Positions 53,995 through 63,961 of a DNA stretch of 64,000 nt are shown here, in pieces. The DNA is from Acidobacteriota bacterium (lineage in GTDB: Bacteria; Acidobacteriota; Terriglobia; Terriglobales; Acidobacteriaceae). The position numbers were made by a program, and so were the translations under genes. The notes beneath the pieces were generated by a model. It made no database searches. It had not been told where the DNA came from and was given only the letters and a program-made list of their open reading frames with translations. Positions within the stretch are counted from its first letter, which is position 1. The number at the start of each line of letters is the position of its first letter. Location of the stretch: NCBI GenBank assembly GCA_018268915.1, contig JAFDVQ010000004.1, positions 124,001 to 188,000 of the forward strand. The letters run 5' to 3'.

Positions 53995-56900
53995 ATGCCA
54001 CGCAGAAACGACATCCAGAAGATTCTTGTGATCGGCTCCGGCCCGATCGTCATCGGCCAGTCAGCCGAGTTCGACTACTCCGGCACCCAGGCCTGCAAAG
54101 CTCTCAAGCAGGAGGGTTACGAGGTCGTGCTGGTCAATTCGAATCCGGCCACCATCATGACCGACCCCGAGCTTGCCGATCGCACTTATATCGAGCCGCT
54201 CACGCGCACCTATGTAGAAGAGATCATTCGCATCGAGAGCGAAATGCTTGCGTCCGGTTCCGGCAAATTCGCTCTGCTTCCCACCGTGGGAGGCCAGACA
54301 GCCCTCAACCTCGCCGTTGACCTGTCGGATTCGGGTGTGCTCGATCGCTACAACGTCGAACTGATTGGCGCGAAACTCGAGCCCATCAAGAAAGCCGAAG
54401 ATCGCCTGCTCTTCAAAGACGCGATGATCCGCATTGGCCTTGAAGTCGCGAAATCCGCGCTGGTGAACAATCTGCGCGATGGACTCGATTTCGCAGGCAA
54501 AATAGGATTCCCATGCCTCATTCGCCCGAGCTTCACGCTCGGTGGTTCCGGTGGAGGTATCGCCTACAACCGCGAAGAGTTGATGGAAATTCTTTCCCGC
54601 GGCCTCGACCTCTCTCCCGTTCACGAATGCCTCATTGAGGAAAGCATCCTCGGCTGGAAGGAATATGAGCTCGAGGTCGTGCGCGACCTCGCTGATAACG
54701 TCATCATCATCTGTTCGATCGAGAATTTCGATCCCATGGGCGTCCATACCGGCGACTCCATCACCGTCGCTCCCGCGCAGACTCTTACTGATCGCGAATA
54801 TCAGAAGATGCGCGATGCGGCAATCGCCGTCATGCGCGAAATTGGCGTCGAGACCGGCGGGTCAAACGTGCAATTCGCAGTGAACCCAGCCAACGGCCGC
54901 ATGATCGTGATTGAAATGAATCCGCGCGTGTCTCGCTCTTCGGCGCTCGCATCAAAAGCCACCGGATTCCCGATCGCCAAGATCGCTGCCAAGCTCGCAG
55001 TCGGCTACACTCTCGACGAGATCCCCAATGACATCACGCGGAAGACACCGGCCTGCTTCGAACCCACCATCGACTACGTCGTTGTCAAGATTCCGAAGTG
55101 GCAGTTCGAAAAGTTCCCGGGCGCAGACGACACGCTCGGTCCGCAGATGAAATCCGTCGGCGAAGTCATGGCGATGGGCCGTACCTTCAAGGAAGCGCTG
55201 ATGAAGGCATGGCGTGCCCTCGAGACTGGCAAGAAGACGGGAACTGAGGTCCTGGAGCCACGCCGACTGACTCAGATGCTTGTCACGCCAAAGCCGGAGC
55301 GCCTCGGATACATTCGCTTCGCTTTCGAGCGCGTCATGAGCATACGCGAGGTTCAGCGGCTGACCACCATGGACCCCTGGTTCCTGCATCAACTCCGCGA
55401 AGTGACCGTTGCGCAGCAATCCCTTCATGACATCTCTCCGGATGAGATATCGCCTGAGCATTTCCGCAAGCTGAAGCGCTACGGCCTTAGCGACGAGCGT
55501 ATCGCTACAGAATGGAAGCTCGACGGACATGACGGCGTGAAGAGGGTGAGGGAACTGCGCGAGAAGATGGGTATTCGTCCCGTCTTCAAACTCGTTGACA
55601 CTTGCGCCGCCGAGTTCGAATCAATGACGCCTTATCTCTACTCGACCTACGAGGAAGAAGACGAGGCTCCTCCAACTGATAAGCCCAAAATCATCATCCT
55701 GGGCTCTGGGCCCAACAGAATCGGGCAGGGAATCGAGTTCGATTACTGCTGCTGCCACGCGGCCTTCGCTTTGAAAGACGACGGCTACGAGACCATCATG
55801 GTGAACTGCAATCCTGAGACAGTCTCCACCGACTACGACACAAGTGACCGTCTTTACTTCGAGCCTCTCGTTCTCGAAGATGTGCTAGCCGTATACAATC
55901 ACGAGGCACAGTCAGGCGCGAAGATCGGCATGATCGTTCAGTTTGGCGGCCAGACTCCGTTGAATCTCGCGCAGCGTCTCCTGGCAGCGGGCGTTCCCAT
56001 CATTGGCACATCCCCAGACTCGATCGACCTCGCCGAAGATCGCAAACGCTTCGGCAAGTTGCTCGAAGACCTGCATATTCCGCAGCCCGAGGGCGGCACC
56101 GCAACCAGCGTCGAACAGGCACTCGCGGTCGCTGAACGCATCGGATACCCGGTGCTCGTGCGTCCCAGCTACGTGCTCGGCGGGCGCGCGATGGTCATCG
56201 CTTACGATGCCAAAGGCGTCTCCGAGTACATGAAGCAGGCCGTCGAATACTCACAGGAACGTCCGGTCCTCGTCGACCACTTCCTTGAGAGCGCGGTAGA
56301 AGTCGACGTGGATGCGTTATGCGATTCCGAAGACGTCATCATTGCCGGAATCATGCAGCACATTGAAGAAGCAGGAATCCACTCAGGCGATTCGTCCTGC
56401 GTTTTGCCTGCCGTAAGCATTCGCGAGGAGACGCTGAACACGATCCGCGAGTACACACGAAAGCTTGCGCTGGCCCTTAAAGTTGTCGGCCTCGTAAATC
56501 TGCAGTTTGCGATTCAGCGCGATGCTGGCGGCAAAGATCACGTCTACGTCATCGAAGTCAATCCACGCGCTTCCAGGACGGTCCCATACGTATCGAAGGC
56601 GACCGGGATACCTCTGGCTAAGATCGGATCGCGCCTCATGACCGGCCGCAAGCTTCGCGAACTGTTGCCAGAGCAGCTCGCGTCCGGGAAGGATCTCGAG
56701 GTCGGATCTCACTACTACGTGAAGTCGCCTGTATTCCCATGGAACAAGTTCGCAGGCGTCGACACCGTCCTTGGACCGGAAATGAAATCAACCGGCGAGG
56801 TGATGGGAGTAGCCGAGACCTTCGGTGAGGCTTTCGCTAAGGCGCAGCTCTCTGCGGGACAAATCCTCCCCACGCGCGGAACGGTTTTCTTCACCGTGAA

Positions 56901-57318
56901 CGATCACGACAAGCCGGCAGCCATTGAGCTTGCACGCCGATTCGTCCATCTCGGCTTCCAGATCATCGCAACCGAGGGCACTGCCAATGCGCTTGAACAC
57001 GCGGGGCTGACTGTAGAGCGAGTCTTCAAGGTCAAAGAGGGCCGTCCTAACGTAGTCGACCTGATCAAGGGCGATCGCATTCAGCTGATTGTGAACACAC
57101 CGCGCGGCCAGGACACATTCTTTGACGAGAAGGCCATCCGGCGGGCGGCGGTGCTGGCCCGTGTCCCGACAATTACAACCATCGCTGCGGCGCAAGCGGC
57201 AGCCGACGGAATCGCGGCAATGCAGCAGCAGAACATCACCGTGTACGCATTGCAGAATCTGCATGCGGCCAAGGCCCAGGAGACGGCGGCGGAAAGGGAA
57301 GTCTCCCGCCTCGCCTAG
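53995..57318 (+). CDS. carB: Carbamoyl-phosphate synthase large subunit
   Basis: An 1107-residue enzyme with two ATP-grasp halves that makes carbamoyl phosphate from bicarbonate, ammonia and two ATP. The first half begins [22 protein letters not shown] and shows [14 protein letters not shown] and the metal-binding [20 protein letters not shown]. The second half begins [21 protein letters not shown] and shows [13 protein letters not shown] and [18 protein letters not shown]. The C-terminal allosteric domain starts near residue 965. Length is near the usual 1070 aa. It follows RAYT 2 by six bases and runs into a DapA-family gene. Confidence 0.97.
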   Translation: MPRRNDIQKILVIGSGPIVIGQSAEFDYSGTQACKALKQEGYEVVLVNSNPATIMTDPELADRTYIEPLTRTYVEEIIRIESEMLASGSGKFALLPTVGGQTALNLAVDLSDSGVLDRYNVELIGAKLEPIKKAEDRLLFKDAMIRIGLEVAKSALVNNLRDGLDFAGKIGFPCLIRPSFTLGGSGGGIAYNREELMEILSRGLDLSPVHECLIEESILGWKEYELEVVRDLADNVIIICSIENFDPMGVHTGDSITVAPAQTLTDREYQKMRDAAIAVMREIGVETGGSNVQFAVNPANGRMIVIEMNPRVSRSSALASKATGFPIAKIAAKLAVGYTLDEIPNDITRKTPACFEPTIDYVVVKIPKWQFEKFPGADDTLGPQMKSVGEVMAMGRTFKEALMKAWRALETGKKTGTEVLEPRRLTQMLVTPKPERLGYIRFAFERVMSIREVQRLTTMDPWFLHQLREVTVAQQSLHDISPDEISPEHFRKLKRYGLSDERIATEWKLDGHDGVKRVRELREKMGIRPVFKLVDTCAAEFESMTPYLYSTYEEEDEAPPTDKPKIIILGSGPNRIGQGIEFDYCCCHAAFALKDDGYETIMVNCNPETVSTDYDTSDRLYFEPLVLEDVLAVYNHEAQSGAKIGMIVQFGGQTPLNLAQRLLAAGVPIIGTSPDSIDLAEDRKRFGKLLEDLHIPQPEGGTATSVEQALAVAERIGYPVLVRPSYVLGGRAMVIAYDAKGVSEYMKQAVEYSQERPVLVDHFLESAVEVDVDALCDSEDVIIAGIMQHIEEAGIHSGDSSCVLPAVSIREETLNTIREYTRKLALALKVVGLVNLQFAIQRDAGGKDHVYVIEVNPRASRTVPYVSKATGIPLAKIGSRLMTGRKLRELLPEQLASGKDLEVGSHYYVKSPVFPWNKFAGVDTVLGPEMKSTGEVMGVAETFGEAFAKAQLSAGQILPTRGTVFFTVNDHDKPAAIELARRFVHLGFQIIATEGTANALEHAGLTVERVFKVKEGRPNVVDLIKGDRIQLIVNTPRGQDTFFDEKAIRRAAVLARVPTITTIAAAQAAADGIAAMQQQNITVYALQNLHAAKAQETAAEREVSRLA

Positions 57319-57327
57319 AATGAAATC

Positions 57328-58383
57328 ATGTTGATCGAGGGTGTTTTCGCCGCTGTAACCACGCCGTTCTATCCAGACGAGCGTGTCTACTATCGCAAGC
57401 TTGAGGCGAATATTGCTCGCTATTCTCGTAGCCTGCTTGCAGGTATGGTGGTCCTTGGTTCAACTGGCGAAGCGCCGGCTCTGGACGACGCAGAAACTAA
57501 GGAAGTCTTGCGTGTAGCCGCCGAAGCAGCATCCGCAGAGAAGGTTCTCTTTGCAGGCTTGAACCGCGAGAGCCTGCGTGCCGTTCTCGAACTTGCCGAA
57601 ATTGCGGCCACCCTGCAGTATGACGCCGTGCTGGTTAGAACTCCCACATATTACTCCACGCAGATGACGCCGGAGGTGGTTGCCAACTACTTCCGCGCCG
57701 TTGCCGACCGGTCGCCATTACCGGTCGTCCTCTACAACATCCCGCGCTGCGTCCCATATCAAATCCCGGTAGAGATGGTTGCGGAGCTCGCACATCATCC
57801 CAACATCATCGCCATCAAAGACTCGAGCGGCAGCCTGGAAAGAGTTAAAGCAATTGTTGAAGCAACCGGCAGCGTCGCCAGGCGGACAGTCACCGTTACT
57901 CCCGTTTTTGAGGCCGTGACTGCTCGCATGATGAAGCAGGCCGGCAATCAGGCGCAGACGTTTGTTCCAGCCTCCAATCTCGCCGTAGGTCAGGCCATTG
58001 CCGTTGCACCACCACCTGCGACCATCAAAACCCGGACCCGCGAGGTAGGCTTTCAGGTTTTGACCGGATCGGCCTCCATCATCCACCCGTCACTGGAGGC
58101 AGGCGCTTCAGGCGCCATCCTGGGCTTCGGAGCCTGCGCTCCCGAAGCTTGCTACGAGGTCTACTTCGCGTGGAAGGATCGAGATCCGAAGCTGGCAGCA
58201 GAGAAGCAGGCGAGCATCGCCAAGGCGAATCAGCGCATAACTGGCGAGCTCGGAATTGCCGCCGTTAAATACAGCTGCGATTTCAATGGGTACTTCGGCG
58301 GCTATCCCAGGCAGCCGCTCCTTCCGTTGACGGCCGATCAGAAGCTGGAAGTAGAAGGTCTGCTGGCAGAAATCAGAAACTGA
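57328..58383 (+). CDS. Dihydrodipicolinate synthase-family protein with an insertion
   Basis: A 351-residue class I aldolase of the DapA family. Family marks are GSTGEAPAL (residues 44-52), Tyr136 in YNIPR and the Schiff-base Lys164 in IAIKDSSGSLERV. Between about residues 184 and 241 there is an extra stretch of some 55 residues (TVTPVFEAVTARMMKQAG and onward) compared with ordinary DapA (about 290-300 aa). The later part LTGSASIIHPSLEAGASGAIL resumes the fold. It lies 9 bases after carB, so is likely cotranscribed. The substrate may be a 2-oxo acid other than pyruvate and aspartate semialdehyde, such as in HOGA aldolases. Confidence 0.82.
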   Translation: MLIEGVFAAVTTPFYPDERVYYRKLEANIARYSRSLLAGMVVLGSTGEAPALDDAETKEVLRVAAEAASAEKVLFAGLNRESLRAVLELAEIAATLQYDAVLVRTPTYYSTQMTPEVVANYFRAVADRSPLPVVLYNIPRCVPYQIPVEMVAELAHHPNIIAIKDSSGSLERVKAIVEATGSVARRTVTVTPVFEAVTARMMKQAGNQAQTFVPASNLAVGQAIAVAPPPATIKTRTREVGFQVLTGSASIIHPSLEAGASGAILGFGACAPEACYEVYFAWKDRDPKLAAEKQASIAKANQRITGELGIAAVKYSCDFNGYFGGYPRQPLLPLTADQKLEVEGLLAEIRN

Positions 58384-58567
58384 GCACCGAAAGACATATA
58401 TCCTTCACGTTCAAAGAGGTAAACAATGTCTGATAACAGATATTCTGTATACTAAAGCAAAATAATGATAAACCCACACTAGGGCTAACACGCCCTGAGA
58501 CTTGGGAGCTCACCGCTTCCCTATGTTGTGTATTGATTTGAATGTACAGCGTGAGGCCGACCACGTT

Positions 58568-59056
58568 CTACATTTTGTAGCGGCCGAGATCCTCATCGTT
58601 CAGACCCTCAAGCCATCCGCGGAGTTCTTCAGCGGTCGGTCCTTCGGGTGGTCCCGACATGTTCAGCTTGGCAGACTGCAGGACATGCTCTGATACGTAG
58701 ATTGGACAATCAGCGCGCAGAGCCAGCGCAATCGCATCCGATGGCCGGGCGTCTACAGTGAGCAGCTCTCCATCTTGGCGTAGCCACAGAACTGCGAAGA
58801 ATGTCTCGTCTCTAAGTTCATTAATGACTATCTTTTCAAGCTTTGCGTTCATGTGACGCATGAGGTTTCGGGTCAGGTCGTGTGTCATCGGCCTGGATGG
58901 TGCCGCTTTCTCGATCTCTATGGCGATCGCATTCGCCTCAAAGATCCCAACCCAGATCGGCATCACTGTATCAGAGCCGACATCTTTAAGAACCACGATG
59001 GGCATGTTGGTGGCGGGATCCATCATCAATCCGCGAATTCGGACTTCAATATCCAT
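58568..59056 (-). CDS. Bifunctional nuclease (BFN/DUF151) domain protein
   Basis: A 162-residue protein of the DUF151 family, first described as a plant and bacterial bifunctional nuclease. The core has MDIEVRIRGLMMDPATNMPI, LKDVGSDTVMPIWVGIFEANAI, FFAVLWLRQDGELLTVDARPSDAIALALRADCPI and YVSEHVL. ATG 59056 is behind GGAGGGAACC, a strong ribosome binding site, and is preferred to an upstream in-frame start that would overlap miaB. It lies 16 bases downstream of miaB, in the same direction, so is probably cotranscribed. In vivo role is uncertain. Confidence 0.9.
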   Translation of the reverse strand: MDIEVRIRGLMMDPATNMPIVVLKDVGSDTVMPIWVGIFEANAIAIEIEKAAPSRPMTHDLTRNLMRHMNAKLEKIVINELRDETFFAVLWLRQDGELLTVDARPSDAIALALRADCPIYVSEHVLQSAKLNMSGPPEGPTAEELRGWLEGLNDEDLGRYKM

Positions 59057-59072
59057 GGTTCCCTCCGCCTGA

Positions 59073-60392
59073 TTAGACTGCCTCTCCGACAAGACTGTTT
59101 GGAAAGGTGTTGACGATCTTCACCTTCAGGTACGAACCCGGCGCGGGCGAAATTGGAAGCGATGTCGTGAAGTTCACCGGCTTGTTCTGCGAACTTCGTC
59201 CTGAGATCTGCCCCCGTGCCGGATTCGCTCCCTCAACCATCACCTCTAATTCCTCGCCTAAGTGATTCGCATAGTTAGCCCTTTGAATCTCACGCTGCCG
59301 ATCAAGCACCACCTGCAAACGCGTTGACTTTTCCGTCTCTGAAACAGAATCGATCATGGTAAGCGCCGGAGTATTCGGTCTCCCCGAGTACTTGAAACCG
59401 AAGACGCAATCGTACTGCACTTCCTGTAGGAGGTCCATCGTCTGAATAAAGTCGTCAGCCGTCTCTCCGGGAAAACCAACGATGATGTCGGTCGAAAGCG
59501 AGATCTTTCGTTTGGCGGATTTGATCCAGCTGATCCGCTCCAGATACCAATCCGACGTATACTCACGAGCCATCATCTTCAGCACTCGCGACGAACCAGA
59601 CTGTACTGGAAGATGAACATGATCGCACAGCGCTGGGTTGGCATCGATCGCCTCGACGATGTCGCGCGTAAAATCCCGCGGATGGCTGGTAGTAAAACGA
59701 ACTCGCCGGATGCCCGTCACCTTGCCTACCGCCGTCAGCAGCTCGGCGAAGCTCAACTTCCCTTCCGGGTCCCGATAGCTGTTCACGTTCTGGCCCAGCA
59801 GCTGAATCTCTGTGTAACCCTGATCGGCGATTCGCCGCGCTTCTTCCAGCACTGACGATGAGGTGCGACTGCGCTCTTTGCCGCGAGTGTACGGAACCAC
59901 GCAGTAAGCGCAAAACTTGTCGCAGCCTTCGATGATGGTGATGTACCCGCGGTACGGATTCTGCCGCGCCGTAAACTCCGTCTCGAACGTCTTGTCTGTC
60001 TGGCGATCGTCCAGCCCCGTGATCCGGCGCTCGCCAGCCTCGAGCCTGTTCAGCATCTCCGGAAGTTTCCGATACGAGGCCGAACCGGAAACGAGCGAGA
60101 CATACGGCGCTCTTTCGAATATCTTTTCGCCCTCTTGCTGCGCCACGCAGCCCAGCACGCCAAACCGCTTGCCGGATTTGTAGAGAGCCTTGTAGTCGTT
60201 CAGGCGATTGAAGACCTTCTGTTCTGCCTTATCCCGAATCGAGCAGGTGTTGTAGAGGATGAGGCCTGCCTCTTCCTCTGTCTCGACCTTGCGGTATCCC
60301 TCGCGCAGCAATGTGCCAATGACCTTTTCGGAGTCATGGGCATTCATCTGGCACCCGAATGTCTCTAGAAAGAAGGTTTTTTCAGGTGCCAT
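59073..60392 (-). CDS. miaB: tRNA-2-methylthio-N6-dimethylallyladenosine synthase
   Basis: A 439-residue radical-SAM enzyme that adds a methylthio group to i6A37 of tRNAs. The N-terminal domain binds a second cluster through cysteines in FFLETFGCQMNAHDSEK, NTCSIRDKAE and GVLGCVAQQEG. The radical-SAM motif CxxxCxxC is in IEGCDKFCAYCVVPYTRG. A C-terminal TRAM domain ends PGSYLKVKIVNTFPNSLVGEAV. ATG 60392 follows CAGGATTG. A bifunctional-nuclease gene follows in the same direction. Confidence 0.96.
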   Translation of the reverse strand: MAPEKTFFLETFGCQMNAHDSEKVIGTLLREGYRKVETEEEAGLILYNTCSIRDKAEQKVFNRLNDYKALYKSGKRFGVLGCVAQQEGEKIFERAPYVSLVSGSASYRKLPEMLNRLEAGERRITGLDDRQTDKTFETEFTARQNPYRGYITIIEGCDKFCAYCVVPYTRGKERSRTSSSVLEEARRIADQGYTEIQLLGQNVNSYRDPEGKLSFAELLTAVGKVTGIRRVRFTTSHPRDFTRDIVEAIDANPALCDHVHLPVQSGSSRVLKMMAREYTSDWYLERISWIKSAKRKISLSTDIIVGFPGETADDFIQTMDLLQEVQYDCVFGFKYSGRPNTPALTMIDSVSETEKSTRLQVVLDRQREIQRANYANHLGEELEVMVEGANPARGQISGRSSQNKPVNFTTSLPISPAPGSYLKVKIVNTFPNSLVGEAV

Positions 60393-60643
60393 ATCAATCC
60401 TGAGTATAGAGCATTCGATATTCCACAGTCCCCTGCTTGTCGCGACTCGCATCGCATCGTGCGCCTTCGTCCGATTGCGAACATTGGCAGGCAGAATCGC
60501 ACAGTCATCCGAATTTCATTTCAGTCCTCACAGACGTTGAATCAATAACTTGCGTCTTGCGTCTGTTGGGCTGGAACGTGCTTTGTAAAAGGCATGCCTT
60601 GCTATGGCTTGGCACGCTTTTGGGTTCAGGGGAGCAGTCTCAA

Positions 60644-61054
60644 ATGGCCATCGAGGTTCAGAGCGTTGCGCCGCTTGTGCAGGTGTTTGATATGTCCCGG
60701 TCGATCCACTTCTACCGGGATTTGCTCGGCTTCAAAGTCACCGGCAAGTCAAAGGAGAAGTCGCGCGATCCGGACGATGTGGACTGGGCGATGCTTCAGC
60801 TCTCGACCGCGACGATCATGCTCAACACAGCCTACGACCCTGACGAGGTGCCTGTTCAGCCTGACTCGGGCCGGTGGTCGGGCCATCAGGACACCTGCCT
60901 CTATTTTGGCTGCCCTGACGTCGAAGGAGCCTACCAGCAGTTAGTGCTCAAAGGCCTTCAACTTGAGCCTCCCAAAACAGCTTGGTACGGCATGAAGCAG
61001 CTCTATCTCAAAGACCCTGACGGTTTCGGAATCTGTTTTCAGTGGTTCGCATAG
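60644..61054 (+). CDS. VOC (glyoxalase/bleomycin-resistance) superfamily protein
   Basis: A 136-residue single-domain protein with the paired beta-alpha-beta-beta-beta fold of the VOC superfamily. It starts with VAPLVQVFDMSRSIHFYRDLLGFKV and has the second-half stretch CLYFGCPDVEGAYQQLVLKG and LYLKDPDGFGICFQW. These carry the usual metal or ligand residues, but the substrate cannot be told. ATG 60644 follows GGGGAG. It ends 25 bases before ADOP 3, and the two may be cotranscribed. Confidence 0.9.
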   Translation: MAIEVQSVAPLVQVFDMSRSIHFYRDLLGFKVTGKSKEKSRDPDDVDWAMLQLSTATIMLNTAYDPDEVPVQPDSGRWSGHQDTCLYFGCPDVEGAYQQLVLKGLQLEPPKTAWYGMKQLYLKDPDGFGICFQWFA

Positions 61055-61079
61055 ACAATTCACGCTGAAGGAGCGACAC

Positions 61080-63518
61080 ATGAAGGCTCTGCTGCAGGAC
61101 ATCCGCTTCGGACTTCGCCAGCTCATCAAGATGCCCGGCTTCTCGCTCACGGCGATTGTTTCGCTCGCCCTCGGCATTGGCGCAACGACAGCGGTCTTCA
61201 GCGTTGTCTATGCCATCTTGCTCGATCCATATCAATACAAAGATCCCGATCGAATGATCCATATGCGGCTGATGACGCCGTCCGGAGACCTGAATGGTTT
61301 CGGTGTTACGGGAACCCAATGGCAGGAACTCCGCAAATCTCCGGTCGTCGAAGACACATTCATGGAGGACGACTGGAGCCTCACCGTCACCGGCGCCGAC
61401 CTGCCGGAAGATGTTCAAGGCGTCTACCTGACATCCAACGGTTTTAACTTCCTCGGAGTGCCGGCCGCCCTCGGCCGCGGACTCGAACCCTCGGATGCCA
61501 TCGATGGGCAAGACCCTCAGCCGGTCGTTGTGCTCGGGTACAAGTTCTGGACCCGACACTACAGCGGCGATCCTACCGTCGTAGGCAAGACCATCCAGTT
61601 GATGCGGAAGAACTACACAGTGGTCGGTGTCGCAGGTCCGCGTTTCACTTGGGGAGACGGCGATGTGTACCTTCCATTGAAGGTCACGGGTGATCAGGTC
61701 AAGGGTTACTACGCAGGCATCCGGCTAAAGCCCGGCGTGACGCACGCGCAGGCAAACTCGGCTCTGGAACCGCTGATCAAGCAATTTGCCAAAGACAACC
61801 CAAAGCATTTCCCGCCGAAGTTCCTGCGCTTGAATGTCGTTGGCTTGAATGAAGACTTCGTCAAGCAGCTCGGCGGAACCCTCTACCTGCTCTTCGGAGC
61901 TGTCGCGCTACTTCTCCTGATCGGCTGCGGCAATGTATCCATCTTGCTGCTCGCTCGGGCCACCGCGCGCCAGCATGAGTTCGCGCTTCGCTCCGCAATC
62001 GGCGCGAGCCAGAGCCGTATCATCCGTCAGCTTCTGACGGAAGCTCTCTTGCTGTCCGTTACGGGAGCCCTGCTGGGCCTCGCGCTCGCATTCAAGACGG
62101 TAGACATCATCGTTGCTCACTTGCCCGAGTTCTCCTTCCCGCACGAAGCAGCTATCCACGTGAATCTGCCAGTGCTGGCGTTCTGCATGATCATTGCGAT
62201 CGGAACCGGCATCCTCTTCGGCCTCTGGCCCGCGATGCAGCTTTCACACCCTGAAGTCAGCCAGATCATGAAGGCCAACACGCGAAAGGCAACAGGCGAC
62301 GTGAGCGGGCGCAAGGTTCACTCAGTTCTGATTGGAGGCCAGATCGCTCTCACCTTGCTGATGATGGCCGGGGCCGGCGCTGCTATTGAGGGTTTCCTGA
62401 AAGTCTCACATGTGAACCTCGGCTACGATCCCCACAACATCATGTCCGTCGGAATTCCAATCCACGATGGCACATACAAAACCTGGCCCGAGCGCGCAGC
62501 CTATTTCCAGCAGATGTACGACAAGGTGGCGAGCGTCCCCGGCGTGAAAATAGCAGCCGTATCGAGCAACGCTACGCCTCCCGCAAATGGATTCGATACT
62601 CATCTACAGATCGTCGGAAGGCCCGCAAATGCCGATCAGCCTTTCCGCTTCAATATGGTGAGCAAAGATTATTTCCCCGCTTTGCGAATTCCCCTGCTCA
62701 CCGGCCGATTCTGGGATGAAGCAGAAACGCACCGCGGCGCCGCCATGATGGTAGTCAACCAGACATTCGCCAAGAAATACTTTCCCGATGGGGATGCCAT
62801 CGGCAAAACCGTAAAGGTCACAGAGCTCAAGCCGCAGCCGCCTTATCTACTGATCGCGCCTGGTGCGGAAGATGGCATGCAGATCATCGGGATAGTCGCG
62901 GATAAACTCGACGACGGTTTGTCCAAGCCCGTCCTGCCCGAAGCCTTTGTTCCCTACACGATAGTGATGGGAATGTACACGCAGATCCTTGTCCGCTCGG
63001 ACGTGCCGCCGCTGACCCTGTTGCATTCGGTGCGGCTTGCTGTGAGCTCTATCGATCCGGATCAGCAGACAAACAATGATGTGCGCGATCTTGAGCACTG
63101 GATCACCCGCCTGCCCGAGTATGCGCGCGGACAACTCGTTGCGTGGCTTTTCGGCGCATTCGCCGTACTGGCCCTGGCACTCGCATCGGTCGGACTCTAC
63201 AGCGTTGTGGCGTATACCGTTGTTCAGCGCACGAACGAATTCGGAATTCGGATCGCGCTCGGAGCTGCGCGCGGGCACGTTCTCGGTCTCGTTTTCCGAT
63301 CCACCGTAGCCAGTGTGGGAGTCGGAATCATAGCCGGAGTGGTCCTCACCGTGGCGCTCAACCGACTCATGGCCAGCTGGTCTGCGGAGAGCGTGCGCGA
63401 TCCCCTGCTCCTCATCGGAGCCACTCTCACACTCTCCATCGTTGCAACATTGGCCTCGGTTCTGCCCGCCTGGAAGGCGGCAGGCGTAAACCCGATGACC
63501 GCCATTCGCTATGAGTGA
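61080..63518 (+). CDS. ADOP 3: MacB/FtsX-type ABC permease
   Basis: An 812-residue ADOP without a prefix: DIRFGLRQLIKMPGFSLTAI opens the first unit, then YLLFGAVALLLLIGCGNVSILLLARATARQHE forms a membrane block. The second unit ends RTNEFGIRIALGAARGHVLGLVF and LPAWKAAGVNPMTAIRYE. The ATG 61080 has GGAG a short way upstream. It follows the VOC gene by 25 bases. No ATPase gene adjoins. It is more like ADOP 1 in length; both lack the PadR linkage of ADOP 2. Confidence 0.92.
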   Translation: MKALLQDIRFGLRQLIKMPGFSLTAIVSLALGIGATTAVFSVVYAILLDPYQYKDPDRMIHMRLMTPSGDLNGFGVTGTQWQELRKSPVVEDTFMEDDWSLTVTGADLPEDVQGVYLTSNGFNFLGVPAALGRGLEPSDAIDGQDPQPVVVLGYKFWTRHYSGDPTVVGKTIQLMRKNYTVVGVAGPRFTWGDGDVYLPLKVTGDQVKGYYAGIRLKPGVTHAQANSALEPLIKQFAKDNPKHFPPKFLRLNVVGLNEDFVKQLGGTLYLLFGAVALLLLIGCGNVSILLLARATARQHEFALRSAIGASQSRIIRQLLTEALLLSVTGALLGLALAFKTVDIIVAHLPEFSFPHEAAIHVNLPVLAFCMIIAIGTGILFGLWPAMQLSHPEVSQIMKANTRKATGDVSGRKVHSVLIGGQIALTLLMMAGAGAAIEGFLKVSHVNLGYDPHNIMSVGIPIHDGTYKTWPERAAYFQQMYDKVASVPGVKIAAVSSNATPPANGFDTHLQIVGRPANADQPFRFNMVSKDYFPALRIPLLTGRFWDEAETHRGAAMMVVNQTFAKKYFPDGDAIGKTVKVTELKPQPPYLLIAPGAEDGMQIIGIVADKLDDGLSKPVLPEAFVPYTIVMGMYTQILVRSDVPPLTLLHSVRLAVSSIDPDQQTNNDVRDLEHWITRLPEYARGQLVAWLFGAFAVLALALASVGLYSVVAYTVVQRTNEFGIRIALGAARGHVLGLVFRSTVASVGVGIIAGVVLTVALNRLMASWSAESVRDPLLLIGATLTLSIVATLASVLPAWKAAGVNPMTAIRYE

Positions 63519-63538
63519 TTCAATCCTTTTGAGGCGCC

Positions 63539-63919
63539 CTAGCGAAGGCCGGTATGCAGGTATGCCAGCAGCGCGGACATCTGTGCCTCACTGAATCGCC
63601 CCGCGAAGGATGGCATCATTCCTTTGCCGGACAATACGACACGGCGGACGTCGGCATCCGTCGCAGGAGCGCCGCTGGGCAGAATGGAACTTCTGTACAC
63701 CCCATGGAGATCGGGTGGAATCTGCTTCAACGCGAGGTCATTCTCGTCGTGACAATGGGCACACCGCACCTGATATAGATGCTTGCCTTCAATTTCCTGA
63801 GGCGTGAGTTGAGGAGGCTTGTGGCAGCCCGCAAGAGCCGATCCTCCAGCGAGCAGAATCGTTGCTCCAAAAAACGCGCAAACACCGAATAGCGTCACCT
63901 GATTCCGCAAAGCGATCAC
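63539..63919 (-). CDS. Monohaem cytochrome c lipoprotein
   Basis: A 126-residue exported protein with one haem-binding motif (VRCAHCHDENDLAL) and a class I cytochrome c fold: a GKHLYQVRC helix, then a late methionine ligand in GKGMMPSFAGRFSEAQMSALLAYL. The N-terminal hydrophobic stretch ends in a lipobox-like ALAGC, so it is probably a lipoprotein anchored in the membrane. It starts at GTG 63919. It converges on ADOP 3 with a 20-base gap. It could carry electrons to a terminal oxidase or, speculatively, serve the octaheme cytochrome far upstream. Confidence 0.87.
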   Translation of the reverse strand: MIALRNQVTLFGVCAFFGATILLAGGSALAGCHKPPQLTPQEIEGKHLYQVRCAHCHDENDLALKQIPPDLHGVYRSSILPSGAPATDADVRRVVLSGKGMMPSFAGRFSEAQMSALLAYLHTGLR

Positions 63920-63961
63920 ACGCTAATTCTAAAGGCGAAGTCGATTGGGTATTCTGGAGCC

